Origin: Cephalotus follicularis
Taxonomy: Eukaryota > Streptophyta > Magnoliopsida > Oxalidales > Cephalotaceae
Reading direction: 5' to 3'
Assembly (NCBI GenBank): GCA_001972305.1
Contig: BDDD01002114.1
Span: 1-64,000, forward strand
Length of the DNA: 64,000 nt
The notes beneath the pieces were generated by a model that saw only the letters and a list, made by a program, of their open reading frames with translations, made no database searches and was not told the DNA's origin. A program made the translations under genes and the position numbers. This document shows positions 1 to 10,910 of the stretch, piece by piece. Every line of letters begins with the position of its first letter. Position 1 is the stretch's first letter.

Positions 1-824
1 AGAATTAAACCTAGGGTAAGGAACGTGTCAGGCCCTAACAGTTCATTCAGTAAAATGATATCGTGGGCAATTAGCTATAAGATCAAATTAGAAACCCTTT
101 CTTATTATCCGATCTTTTATATTGGAATCAACATTCCGATACCTTTTCATCATGGCTAGGAAATATTATAGCTAATAACCCTAAGCATAAACTCCCTTCA
201 CTGGAGCGATAGATTCCATCTCGCTCACTCACATATCTCTATGCCTAATCTACCATACCTAACTAATGCCTATATACTCCTCATGGTTAGAGGACGTACT
301 TAAGTATCATCAAAGTATAATATCTTATATAGAAGACATCTAGTGGTGGTTCAGGTCTAAGGACCACACACACTACTGCAATATTGGAAGTCTGTCTGAC
401 ATATAAGTAAAACCCCATACAGGTCTTCCTATAGCCACTTCAGTGAACTCATAAAATAATAAGTACCCACGTGTATGCCATAAAGTCACTACATAATGAC
501 TTGTGAGAACAATCAACCTCTTCAACGAGCTGGCATACAACGTGTTAGTCTGTCCGGATAATATATGCCCATGCATGTTATCCCACGAATGGGAAACTTC
601 CAGAATAAAGCTTACCGATGTGCTAAGTCTCGCAGCATGATCTCATCATTGTCTTAGTCATCAAACTTTATTCCATGGACATTCATTGATTATACATATA
701 TAAACATATATAAATGAGCAGTTGTCGTTGATTATAATAAAGAACATCCTTTATTGAACCAAAAAGTTTATTACAAACAATTGTCATTATTACATAACCT
801 GGCTTGCAGGACTTATCCTTAACA
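1..824 (-). mobile_element. Partial LTR, probably Ty1/copia, inserted in chromovirus H
   Basis: Read on the minus strand, the right edge begins TGTTAAGGATAAGTCCTGC, a 5' LTR start typical of plant Copia elements, and is followed by an AT-rich polyadenylation-like stretch. At plus position 825 the sequence switches abruptly to the RNase H region of a gypsy element, so 824 is a sharp junction. The left end lies outside the window, so a target duplication cannot be checked. No coding region lies inside; the short ORFs here have no family features. Assignment to Copia rests only on the terminal sequence and is tentative. Confidence 0.5.
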
Positions 825-1647
825 CTTTTGAATGGGATGCAGGCTTTGAACAGAGTTTTTAGGAGATAAAGGAGATATTAATTTATACACTTATCTTAGC
901 TTTACCTTATGGGAATGAAAACTTCATGATTTAAACAAATGCTTCAGGAATTTTTTTTGGATGTGTCCTTATGTAGTATGGAAGAGTGATTGCTTATGCA
1001 TCTAGAAAGATTAAACCTCATGAAGAGTACTACCCGGTGCATGTTCTTAAGTTGGCGGCCATCATCTTTGCCCTCAAAAAATGGCGTCACTACCTTTATG
1101 GCACCAAGTTTGTAGTGCTCACAAACCATAAGAGCTTGAAAGACCTATTCTCCCAAAAATAATTGAACATGAGAAAGAGGAGATGGTTTGAGCTACTCAA
1201 CGACTACAACAGTGATATTGAGTATCATCCAGGGAAGGAAAATTTATTCGTGGATGTTTTGAGTCGCGGGATGGCTTGTATGACACTTTCTTCTATTTAT
1301 GCACAACTGTTATTGCTTGACAGGATCCGTGATGGTCAGTTTTCTGGTGCAGAGTTATGAAAAGTAGCTACAGCCACCGATGGTGACTTTAAACCAGATT
1401 ATTCCCGAACTATCGATGGTTTGTTAAGGTACCAAGATATAGTTTGTGTTCCAACCGACAGCAAACTAAAGCAAGAGCATTTATCTCAAGCCCACAGATC
1501 TCGTTTCTCTATTCATCCTAGGAGTATAAAGATGTATTAAGACCTTAAGCTCTGCTATTGGTGGAATGGTATGAAGCGAGAGATTGCAAAGTTCATCGCA
1601 AGATGCCTAACTTGTCATCAGGTTAGGGTAGAGCAAAAGAGGACAGC
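825..1647 (+). pseudogene. Chromovirus H pol, part 1: end of RT, RNase H, start of integrase
   Basis: Translation across stops gives the standard gypsy order. A connection segment (WDAGFEQSF) is followed by RNase H with [33 protein letters not shown] and the closing EYHPGKENLFVDVLSR. Then comes the integrase zinc-binding region with two histidines and CLTC (about 1,605). The frame is interrupted by TAG/TAA codons near 978 and 1,160, and more follow, so it is dead. In the RNase H core the usual TDHKS reads TNHKS, which removes a conserved aspartate. The left part of RT was cut off by the LTR at 1-824. The right part is interrupted at 1,648 by element A, whose far flank (23,306) continues the same integrase. 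Family assignment is firm; lineage (chromovirus) comes from the chromodomain in part 2. Confidence 0.85.
1643..1647. repeat. Target site duplication of element A (left copy)
   Basis: ACAGC directly precedes the TG of the left LTR of A. ACAGT (23,306-23,310) directly follows the end of its right LTR. One mismatch is expected for an old insertion. The two flanks join into one integrase reading, which independently supports the boundary. Confidence 0.75.
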
Positions 1648-2269
1648 TGTCACACCCCGAACCGTGAGAGTAAACTCCCACGACTCGAAGCATGATATAC
1701 AATATGTTCAGTCATATAATCATACTCCAAAAGTGCTATAAATTTAAAACTTTAATCAATAATATTACATCAGCGGAATAATCAATTTATATATATTCTA
1801 ACTCTTATAATTTTTACAAAAATCGGCCATGTAATATCCGTTTATCTGACCTATACCCCATCTGTAAAATAAAACACAATCTACAAAATGGGCTCAACCC
1901 TCAGCAACCACACTCCCGTAGGAGGAATTCCAAAAATATATAGAACACATGCAGAGATAATCATTCAATTACCTCGAATGATGAACACATCCATATGCAG
2001 TACATCAACACACATATATCTTAAGCACTGCCACAAGTCGGCAGGTCGATAGCTGAATAAAACATATATCTAATTCATCTTTAGATTGTCTCTTAAACAT
2101 AACAAGTCTTATAAATCCATACAGTTCAGTTATAAACATAAGGCCCATTTTTTTTACAATCCATATAAGCACAATCCATATACATGACCATAGGCTAGAC
2201 CATATACAATATGGCTAAAAAATCTGCTATAGAAAACCCATCCGTCTCAGTCTACCTCACTGCAACCCA

Positions 2270-2752
2270 TATACTTACTATGATTTGTAATCGATGCGCT
2301 CCTCAGCTTTCTTCACTTCTTCACTATTCCACTACTTCCTCGGTTCCAGGAGATGGGAATTTATGCAAGGGCACATGAGGCTCGAACTCTCCCGAGAAAA
2401 CTCCTCCTTTTGTCTTCTTTCTCCAGCATCTCGCTCCATTCTCTACTTTCTCTCCCTTCTCTTGATTTTTTTAGAATGGAAGTAAGGAAGAGTATCCAAA
2501 GTGTGTCTCACGAGCGTTTCTCATCTTATATAGCCGAAGAGAAGAATCCAGAACCTCCCAGGTCATTTCCCTTCTAATGCAGGTTGGCCCAAGTTCCAAT
2601 TCCTCTTCCTATTCCCTTTTGAGCCCAATCATATAATTAATGTCCAGGCCTCATTTATATTGTTCATCTTCGGCCCAATGAAGAGGAATAATTCTCAAGG
2701 CACATAATACATATTTATATATTCATAATTCTTTATAATATTCAGGGTTACA
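2270..2752 (-). repeat. B-type LTR fragment embedded in the left LTR of A
   Basis: From about CTATGATTTGTAATCG to CAGGGTTACA this segment is close to 11,287-11,812 (left LTR of B) and to 18,388-18,690 plus 21,352-21,531 (right LTR of B). It ends exactly where B ends in the right LTR of A, followed by ATCCA (2,753-2,757), the sequence duplicated around B. It also shares with the right LTR of B a deletion of about 55 bases relative to the left LTR of B. The left junction (about 2,260-2,270) is irregular. Confidence 0.7.
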
Positions 2753-3147
2753 ATCCATATTCGTCAAAACAGTTATAAAACATTTTTCAGTAACAGTTTT
2801 TCGTAAAAGTATTCAGTAACAGTTTCAGTAAAAAAATTCAGTAACAGTTGTTGTTCCCTATCGAAGTTTGTAAAAAAATGGTGAGGAAGTCCCATTTCGA
2901 TATCCGTGTCCAGATGTCCCAAAGGAGCTATCCGAACCATTCTTTAAAACCGTGTGTATAAAACTCCTTTTGTTGAATTTTCTTCAAAGAATCACTTTGA
3001 AACTTGATCAGAAGGTTTAACAGTGTCAAACGATGATCCACATAGGATACAAGGCCTTAGGGAGGCTTCCTATGGAATCAATTTAGAGAAGAAATAGTTT
3101 GAAATTGAAAACAGTGTGAAACAGTGAAATTTTGGCAAAACAGGTCA

Positions 3148-3336
3148 CTAAGCGTCGATGCTAAGCGAGAAGGCGTCGACGCTTAGCACTTAAGCGTCGC
3201 TTGTCTATGATGGGCATCGACGCTAAGTGTTCAAGTGTCAACTGGTTTAGTTTTGAAAGTGTAAAGCGCCGACTGGTCAGTTCAACACACAAAAGCGTCG
3301 ACGGTTTTAGAAAGCAGAAGTATAAAGCGTCGACGG
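3148..3336. repeat. Cluster of GTCGAC-centred palindromes (A left LTR, cluster 1)
   Basis: Degenerate copies of AAGCGTCGACGCTTA recur several times in under 200 bases, some exact over GCGTCGACGC (near 3,173) and others with a single change. A second cluster lies at 3,785-3,930. The homologous LTR copy at 21,916-22,105 keeps the same arrangement. Confidence 0.75.
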
Positions 3337-4099
3337 TTTTGACAGAGAAAACAGTTTGGAAAACAATTCGTAATTAGTGGAACCATATCCAAAAATCCAT
3401 GAAATCCATTTCAATCATAGTAAAAACAGTTTATAAACAAACACCAGTTCCCAGTAACACAGTATCCACAATCAATTACTCAGCAACAGTAATAGTTCAC
3501 ACAATTCATTGAAATGCATGAATTTAGTGCAAATAGTATAACCTACTAGTTTGAAGCAGTAACAACAGTATAGTCAAGCTTACAGGTTGGAAGAATTCAC
3601 GGCAGTTAACTTCTATTGATGTTAAACTGTCGATTTCCACTCCCCTTAGGTTCTACTTGTTGTCATTGCTAAACCGTCGACCTGCTACCGGTTCAGTGAC
3701 AATTTCTTCTTGCACCTACTGTCACCACTCAAAGCTCCTTGTGTCAATCCGAGCTTCTCTCTCATGTTAACAATTACAGTGGTAGAAAGGGGGTATCAAC
3801 TGTCAACACAAGGCGTCAATAGAGCATTGTCTAGGCATCGACAGAGCACTCAAAGCGTTGGCAGAGCACTCAAAACGTCGACGTTGTGCGCTCAAAGCGT
3901 CGACTGATCAACACAAGGCGTCGACGCATTGGCCAAAATAGCAAGTTCGACGAGCAGAGGGGAAAATCGGATTTAAATCCATCAAAGCATATGTAAATCA
4001 TACCTATTAACAATTGAGCGTGCAGATTTGGAGAGCTTGTGGCAGAATCTTCGAACTGCTTCTTCCCTCTTGCGCCATCAGCTTCCACATTCTGCCTCA

Positions 4100-4295
4100 A
4101 GCACTCTCTCTTTCTCCCTTTCTCTTCCATTTTTCTTCTCTTCCTCTGCTGCTTCTCTTTTCTTTCTCTTCCTCTTTTCTTCTTTCTTCTCCCGCTGCCT
4201 CTCTTCTTTTTCTCTTCTCCTCTTTCTCTTCTCCACTTCTCTTTTCTTCCTTCTCCTTTCCCTATTTTTATTTCTTCTTTTTCCTCTCATTTTTT
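4100..4295 (+). repeat. Polypyrimidine tract in A left LTR
   Basis: About 200 bases are almost wholly C and T on the plus strand, in TTCTCTTTTC-like runs. A matching tract lies at 22,855-23,055 in the right LTR. It keeps several frames open at once (Leu/Ser/Phe-rich forward, Arg/Lys/Glu-rich reverse), so the long ORFs here are compositional. Confidence 0.85.
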
Positions 4296-4547
4296 ATGAG
4301 GCAGGCGTCATATAATATAAGGAGTGCCGCCTTTGTCATTTTCCAGCCAATTATAAGTGGCTTGGGTCCCCATATGTCACAATATATCTTGGTCCATTCA
4401 CTTGTTTAATGCCAGACAACCATATAATTCACAATGGAAGATATATCACATATCACAATTACAATCCATCAATAAAATAACATGTCCAAAGATCCACCTC
4501 ACAACATTATTTATTTCAAACATTCACATAAAATTTTGGGGATTACA

Positions 4548-4558
4548 TCCTCCCCTCC
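4548..4558 (-). promoter_or_regulatory. Polypurine tract of element A
   Basis: On the minus strand GGAGGGGAGGA lies immediately upstream of the LTR start TGTAATCCCC. This is the expected position and composition of the primer for plus-strand DNA synthesis. Element B has the same tract at 11,813-11,823. Confidence 0.75.
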
Positions 4559-6005
4559 ATAATCAAATCTCATCCCGAGATTCCCTATTGGTCAAATAAG
4601 CGAGGAAACAATACTCTCATGTCATCCTCACGTTCCCATGTATCTTCCTCAATCCATTACACACGCATTGGAGTATATCCTCAAGGTTCTAAATCGTTCG
4701 TTCAGACTGACCGTCCGTCTGGGGGTGAAAAGTCGTACTGAAACTCAGTTGAGTACCCAAGGCTGCCTGCAGTTTCTTCCAAAATCGGGATGTAAATCAC
4801 AGATCTCTATCAGAGACAACGCTAACCGGTACTCCATAGAGCCTCACAATCTCCCCAACATATAGAGATGCTAATCGTTCCAGAGAATAATTCATTCAGA
4901 TCGCTAGAAAATGTGCAGACTTTGTAAAGTGATCAACAATAACCCATATAGCATCATGGTTAACTTTCGTCCATGGCAATCCCGTCACAAAATCCATCGC
5001 GATATGCTCCCATTTTCACCGTGCTACTGGCAATGGCTGTAGCAATCCAGTTAGTCTCTGATGTTCTGCCTTGACTTGGTGACATACCAAACAGGAAGCA
5101 ACATACTCCGCTATTTCTCCTTCTTCATGTTGTTCCACCAAACTCTGCCTTTGAATCTTATCAATTGTCATCATGAATCGAGAATTCGGGTTTGAATCCA
5201 TCTTGATCATGTAATGAAGCTTTAACAAGATTACATTTACCTTCTTTGCTTCATGGTCAAGTCCATTTACGAGAAAAACTGCTTTAAACTTTTGTGATCT
5301 GTATATACATCATTAAACTCCATATCATATAGATAATGTCTCCATTTGCGTAGCGCACGAGCTAACGCTGCAAATTCTAGGTCATGAGTGGAATAACTTA
5401 CTCATGAGGTTCCAATTTTCCTTGAGACTCAGGCTCTCATTTCCCCATACAACCTCAAAACACAAGTCAAGACGTTTCCTTCATAACTGTCATCCCATAC
5501 AACCACTGTCCTTTGTGTGTCGATCGGTTAAAAGTGTAGCAATCCATGAGAATCCTTCGACAAGGCGGCGGTAATAACCCGCTAAGCCTAAGAAACTACA
5601 GATCTCAGTCACGTTGGTTGGCCGTTTCCAATCCTTCACTACCTCTATCCTTGTTAGGTCCACAAATGAACCGGCACTGGAGACAATGTGACTGAGGAAA
5701 ACTACCTCCGATAACCAAAATTCATATTTGTTGAACTTGGCATACCACCGTCGATCTCACAAGACCCGCCATGCTCAGCGCAACCGCTTCCCATGGCATT
5801 CCATAGACTTGGAATGCACTAACACGTCATCGAAGGAGATTACGATGATTTGGTCAAGATATGGATTACATACCCTTTTCATAAGGTTCATGAATTCAAC
5901 AAGGCATTGGTCACCCCCAAACGACATTACGACAATCATAAAGTCCATATCGTGACTTGGAGGCTGCCGATAACAATACATATCTGTATGGATCCATCTC
6001 TAAAA
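4559..6005 (-). pseudogene. Chromovirus A pol: RT middle, RNase H remnant, integrase, chromodomain tail
   Basis: Reading leftward from about 6,005, RT resumes with degraded YGLYD and then ISFDDVLVHSKS (canonical FIDDILVYSKS). Next come [13 protein letters not shown], RNase H traces, the integrase zinc-binding segment EIAEYVASCLVCHQVK, and the integrase core with VVSDRDLRFTSRFW and [12 protein letters not shown]. After about 4,690 the frame jumps to the end of a chromodomain (DTWEREDDMRVLFP), so the integrase C-terminus is deleted. Many stops are present and RNase H is only partly readable. Comparison with element B, which has the same order, supports every assignment. Clearly non-functional. 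Confidence 0.75.
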
Positions 6006-6009
6006 TCAC

Positions 6010-6760
6010 TTCCAACTCATCTATCTACAACACTAAGAGGTTTGCCATCGTATAGGGTTGGCTATCTCTATAGAACATGACTCACACACCCATTCGGGAT
6101 GAATAGATTCTCCTATTGAGGTGTTAACTTACATAACATTCCATAAAGGTTCGGGTTTCACATCAGCTTGACATATGAATTACAAGGCAATGCAAAAATA
6201 GAATGAACTCGGATCCATAAGAGTATGTACTATCTATGAACAGATAAGAACAATAGTTCTATATATTGAAACAGATCCTTCTGCAGCCCTTTGGTCCATA
6301 GCACAACTCTACTCTTCTGTAGGCGTCAATCCCATAGACCGTTTACCTCGATCTCTTCTCTCATGAGAAGGTGAACTAGTACCAGGGTAGTCCTAATACA
6401 GCTACCTAAAATCATGGTTTAGCTGATAGCCGATACTCTCGTCTTGATGAAAATCTCCTTGAGACTGACCCATACCTTGTCCTTGCTGACTCCCGGGACC
6501 ACGCCATTCATGAGGACATTCTCTAACAATATGATCCGAAGCTCCGCAAACCATACACTTGCAAGCCTTCCATCAATAGTCATCAGATGCATGATTTGTG
6601 CGTTGGCAATACACATACGGGTCAAAGGAAATTTGACTACCACTAATGGAAAGTCTAGAGTGACCTCCCAGAGCTGCCATCCTCCTCTGGTGCCTTTGTC
6701 GAGAGCCATGCCCTCTTCTCCTTTGCTGAGAACCTCTAAGCTATCCTTGAAATGTTTTCA
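6010..6760 (-). pseudogene. Displaced gag C-terminus and protease start of A, lying inside RT
   Basis: Across frames this block gives a basic linker (QQRRRGHGSRQR) and degraded CCHC knuckles (NHASDDY, then CKCMVCGASDHIVRECPH). A glutamine/glycine-rich tail follows, and then the protease entry segment seen in B after its gag. All of this should precede RT. Instead it interrupts RT between [10 protein letters not shown] (about 6,760) and SRYGLYD (about 5,985). Orientation is unchanged. Template switching during reverse transcription would explain it, but that is inference. Confidence 0.6.
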
Positions 6761-7365
6761 ACTCTAACCCTTAGTTGATGATGTTCTAACTTAGAGAACC
6801 CTGAAGCACCTTTCAATTGATTAAACAATCCATCATTGTGCGGCAATGGGTACTTGTTCTTAACAGTACTCCGTTGAGTTACTGATAATCAATGCACATT
6901 CAGAGGGATGCATCCTTTTTCTTAACAAACAAAACAGGCGCTCCCCATGGGGAAACACTCAATCTGATGAAACCTTTATCGAGCAACTCTGCAATTGTAA
7001 TTTCAATTCCATCAATTCATGAGGGGCCATACGATAAGGAGCTCTCGATATCGGTGTCGTCCATGGAAGCACATCAATCACAACTTTGCATCCCTCTCCG
7101 GAGGTAAGGATGTCAACTCATCTGGGAATACATCAGGATATTCACAAACAACTGGAACATCCTCCAATCTCGGTATCCATTTTTCACTGTCCGTCACATG
7201 TGCCAAGAATTCACTGCAACCCTGTCTCAATAGCCTATCAGCATGAAGGGCCGATATCATCAGAACTGGTTGATGATCTAAAGTCCCAATACTGTCCTGG
7301 CATATTGAAGGTCACGACCTTCCGTAACAATTCACATGGGCATAATGTGTCGCTAACCAATCCAT
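6761..7365 (-). pseudogene. Chromovirus A protease end and RT N-terminus
   Basis: From about 7,365 leftward the translation reads RKVVTFNMPGQ, the end of the retropepsin-like domain shared with B. It continues with [20 protein letters not shown], the usual linker into RT, and then [10 protein letters not shown] and a degraded primer-binding part of RT to VRVENIS. Stops and small frame changes are frequent. The start of protease and most of gag are missing here, replaced upstream by short tandem repeats. Confidence 0.7.
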
Positions 7366-7660
7366 CCCATATCCATCCATTCCATAACAATCCGTTCCAT
7401 ACCCATCCGTTCCATAACCATCCGTTCGATAACAATAGAAAGGTTAACTAAATACACATACTGTCCCATACCAGCATATATAAGTGGTTAACCACACATC
7501 ATCATCTAGCTATACCATTCCATAACCACCGTACCATTCCGTAACTGTACCGTTCCTTAACTGTGCTATTTCGTAACCGTACCATCAGTAACCATACAGT
7601 CCATAACTATACAATCTGTAACCATCCATTTGATCGAGGGGTTAACTAAATATATATACT
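7366..7660. repeat. Degenerate 12-15-bp tandem repeats in A leader/gag position
   Basis: The motif CCATAACCATCCGTT and variants recur about 15 times. On the minus strand the part nearest protease encodes alternating WNGW-like peptides, as if the GMDW codons of protease had been amplified. The repeat stands where gag should lie. Confidence 0.65.
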
Positions 7661-8039
7661 GTCCTACACCTAGCATATATAAGTAGTTACCCAACGTACC
7701 ATCAACCCATACTATAAAACCATAGTCTAGGTCGATTTACCTACTCTCGGTAGCTCCATTCCTTTTACCTTCCATATCTACTTGTATAAGAGATAAAAGA
7801 ATCAGCTATCGATTTCCATAATCATAATTCCAAGACAGTTGATGTAGAACCTATAATTTATCAATATCACTCAATTCCGTTAAGAACAATCTTATCCATG
7901 TCACTTAATCTCTAAGAACTCAACATAACACTTATTATTATTCCGCAACTCCAATTAACTCCAATTAGCACTTTATTCAGTTAATCACTTTCAATTCCAA
8001 TTAGTAAGCATCCTATACTAGTATTTCCAGCATAGTTTA
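7661..8039 (-). other. 5' leader remnant of A, no coding potential
   Basis: This AT-rich stretch sits between the primer binding site and the tandem repeats. No gag-like translation was seen in any frame. It probably corresponds to an untranslated leader that survived deletion of gag. Confidence 0.45.
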
Positions 8040-8052
8040 GTCTCTGATACCA
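8040..8052 (-). promoter_or_regulatory. Primer binding site of element A
   Basis: The minus strand reads TGGTATCAGAGAC, complementary to the 3' end of initiator methionine tRNA apart from the last bases. It lies 4 bases inside the right LTR, as expected for the 5' LTR of a leftward-reading element. Confidence 0.8.
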
Positions 8053-8056
8053 AATC

Positions 8057-9549
8057 TTTCATGCCTTGAAACGTGAGAGTAAACCCCCAAGACTCGACAC
8101 GTGATATACAATTCGTTCGGTCCGTTCAGTCATATAAATCATACTCCAAAAGTGCTATAAATTTAAAACTTTAATCAATCATATTACATCAGCGGAATAA
8201 TCAATATATATATATATATATATATTTTTTAACTCTTATAATTTTTACGAAAATCGGGCATGTAGTATCCATTTATATATATATATTCTAACTCTTATAA
8301 TTTTTACGAAAATTGGGCATGTAGTATCCATTTATCGGACCTATACCCCCATGTAAAATAAAACACAATCTATAAAATGGGCTCAGCCCTCAGCAACCAC
8401 ACTCCCGTAGGAGGAATTCCAGAAATATACAGTACACATCCGGAGATAATCATTCAGTTACCTCGAATGATGAACTCATCCATATCTAATACATCAACAC
8501 ACATATATCTTAAGCACTATCACAAGTCGGCAGGTCGATAGCTGAAAAAACATATCTCTAATTCATCTTTAGATTGTCTCTTAAATATAACAAGTCTTAT
8601 AAATCCGTACAGTTTAGTTATAAACATAAGGCCCCTTTTTTTCACAATTCATATAAGCACAATCCATATACATGACCATAAGCAAGACCATATACAATAT
8701 GGCTAAAAAAATCTGCTATAGAAAACCCGTCCGTCTCAGCCTACCTCACTGAAGTCCATCACCTGAGCATAACCCATTCCATTACAATGAAATGGGTCAG
8801 CAACATATAGTCGGGTAGGGATACTATATGCTATGTATGCAACAGTATAACAGTGTATATGTGCAACAATCTAACAGTGTGACAGTATGCCATGCAATGC
8901 GACAGTGTAACAGTATGCTATGTATGTAATAGTATAACAATGTAACAGTGTATGTATGTAACAGTGTAACAGTGTATGTATTCATGGCATATTAAATGCA
9001 TAAATGACAGTTGCAGACAGTTTCGATATACAAACTGTCCCTAAGCGGGGTATACCTGGCTAGTCCTAATCATATCAAGGCCATAGGCCTACAGACACTC
9101 AATAAACAGTTAGTAATAGTACATAGGAACAAACAGTCCATAGGGTCAAGTACTTCTCTAACTCTCTGGCCTGAGATAGTACCCCTACCGTCTATACACC
9201 CTCCGTGTCATAGACGTGTGGAGCATAGGATAACACTGGCCACTAACAGTACAGTGGAGCTAGACCCAAAGGTGCCAACCAATAATACTAGACCCAAAGG
9301 TGCTAGCCAGAGATCTCTATAACAGTAACAGTATCCATCCCCAATATGGTGACTCCCGTAGGTCACTTAGAGGGGAGGATTAACAGTGTGGCATTGCCCC
9401 ATAATACTTCATGACAGAATGAAGATTATGAATGGATTATCCCATAAAGTCTTAAACCGTATCAGTCATAATAGAAATGATACAGTACTCGTACCCATAA
9501 CAGTATTACAGTAGAAATGATAGGGACCTAAAGGATCAAGTAAGATCCA
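8057..9549 (-). repeat. Right (5') LTR of A, first part
   Basis: The segment to 8,757 matches 1,648-2,258 of the left LTR. It carries a local duplication of about 70 bases (8,215-8,340) that the left copy lacks. From 8,758 to 9,549 the sequence has no partner in the left LTR, which is deleted there. It includes a TAACAGTG-rich low-complexity tract (8,830-8,985) and a stem-loop at 8,771-8,799. The LTR is interrupted at 9,550 by element B and continues at 21,532. Confidence 0.8.
8771..8799 (-). other. Conserved LTR stem-loop (A)
   Basis: On the minus strand TGACCCATT and AATGGGTT form a stem around a short loop. Equivalent hairpins occur in B (9,917-9,939) and, on the other strand, three times in H (26,663-26,688; 27,835-27,860; 28,539-28,562). 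Confidence 0.6.
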
Positions 9550-9916
9550 TGTCACGCCCCGAACAGTGGGATGAGTCCCACGGCCCGACACGTGGCATAC
9601 CGTACAATTAATCAATTATATATTTTTTCTTTTCCTCTATGATTTTAAATATAAGAATCATAAATCTCACATTTCCAAATGCAGGGTTATGTATGCGAAA
9701 AATCACTAAATAAATCATGTGGATAGATCCAAATGTATATACAACACTGTCTTATTTAGCTCTATCACAAACCGGTAGGTCAAGAATTACCCACAGTGTA
9801 TTATACATAATTTCATCTTATATGAACTGGTCGGCAGTAACTGCACTGAAGAGGAGGATGACTTACTCTGCGCCTAAGCCTTCTGGTCCTTGTGACGCTC
9901 CACCTAGACCTGAACA

Positions 9917-9939
9917 TGACCCATTCAGAAAATGGGTCA
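9917..9939 (-). other. Conserved LTR stem-loop (B, left LTR)
   Basis: TGACCCATT (9,917-9,925) and AATGGGTCA (9,931-9,939) are perfect inverted 9-mers around a 5-base loop. On the minus strand the flank continues TGTTCAGG, as in H after its hairpin at 27,835-27,860. The right LTR of B has lost this hairpin by a small deletion near 17,055. Confidence 0.65.
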
Positions 9940-10249
9940 GTAACCCATGGTTGTGTAGGCTACTAGATGCAAGGTGCACATGCAGAGGAGATGCAATTAA
10001 ATAGAGAAAATGCGTGCATGCCATAAACATGTCCCATATCATAGAAGAAATCATACAATCTTCATAATTTCCAAGCACGAATAGACTCTCCTCGGCCTCC
10101 TCTTCTTTATGGCAGACCACTCATTATTGATGTCAAAGGCAGAGCAGTCGGGTAGAGTAAGCCTTATCATGTGGGAAGACTAGGGTTATCATCTCATATT
10201 GGGAAGACCAGAGCATAGTTATATATATTATATCTAAGTGTGTGACCCA

Positions 10250-10470
10250 CTCAGTCATCTACATGTATGGGTGACCTCTGCGATCATCTCTCATTGGTGA
10301 CCTCTACAGTCATCTCTGCCACAGGTGACCTCTTCCGTCATCTCTGATATTGGTGACCCCTACGGTCATCTCAAGGGTGGTGACCTCTTCGGTCATCTCT
10401 GATATGGGTGACCTCTGTGGTCATATCTCTTACCGGTGACCTTTGCGGTCATCTCTGGTGTGACCCTTAT
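10250..10470. repeat. 27-bp tandem array in B left LTR (about 8 units)
   Basis: Units follow GTGACCTCTNCGGTCATCTCT plus a short variable tail. Each unit can fold on GTGACC/GGTCATC. The right LTR copy (17,370-17,625) has about one more unit. This is an LTR minisatellite and not a CRISPR array: there are no unique spacers. Confidence 0.8.
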
Positions 10471-10617
10471 AGTATATTTACACTACTAACTATTTGATTC
10501 AGAGAAGGGAATGTAGTCTGCCTATCAATATAAGTCTGCCTCTACGCTCTTAGGAACTAGTATGCTCTGTGCTCCTTAGGCGCTATACAATTGGACGCTA
10601 GTCTTCTCTACACCATG

Positions 10618-10910
10618 AAGGACTGGTCTGCTCGGCACGCGTGACTAGTATGCTCGGCGACCATGTGGACTGGTCTGCTCGGCACGCATGGATTAATATG
10701 CTCAACGACCATGTGGACTGGTCTTCTTGGCACTCATGGACTAATCATAATTGGCGACCATATGGACTGGTCTGCTCGACACTCATTGATTAATATGCTC
10801 GGCGACCATTTGGACTGGTCTGCTCGGCACGCATGGACTAGTCATGTTCGATGACCTTATGGACAGGTCTGCTCGGTATACGGGAACTAGTCTGACTTCA
10901 AGCGGAGAAG
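10618..10910. repeat. 48-bp tandem array in B left LTR (about 6 units)
   Basis: Units start GACCATGTGGACTGGTCTGC and continue with TCGGCACGCATGG, ending near ATGCTCGGC. The right LTR (17,762-18,005) has one unit fewer. The ORF across it is a by-product of a unit length divisible by three. Confidence 0.8.

Larger units (their letters stand above)
1648..4547 (-). repeat. Left (3') LTR of chromovirus A
   Basis: The LTR is 2,900 bp and begins TGTCACACCCCGAACCG on the plus strand. It ends GGGGATTACA next to a purine-rich tract on the minus strand, so the element reads leftward. Positions 1,648-2,258 match 8,057-8,757 and positions 2,753-4,547 match 21,532-23,305, the two parts of the right LTR. 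The middle (about 2,270-2,752) instead matches the LTR of element B. It contains two clusters of a GTCGAC-centred palindrome (about 3,150-3,335 and 3,785-3,930) and a 200-base pyrimidine tract. Long LTRs of this kind are usual for Tekay/Del-type chromoviruses. ORFs inside are low-complexity artefacts. Confidence 0.85.

Noticed and set aside
4014..4409. 131-codon plus-strand ORF rich in Leu, Ser and Phe, with overlapping ORFs in other frames
   Set aside because: It is a by-product of a polypyrimidine tract inside an LTR. All frames are open and the homologous LTR at 22,772-23,074 does the same with changed residues.
10250..10910. Regular repeats that look like a CRISPR array
   Set aside because: Units are tandem without unique spacers and lie inside a plant LTR, with the same array in the partner LTR.
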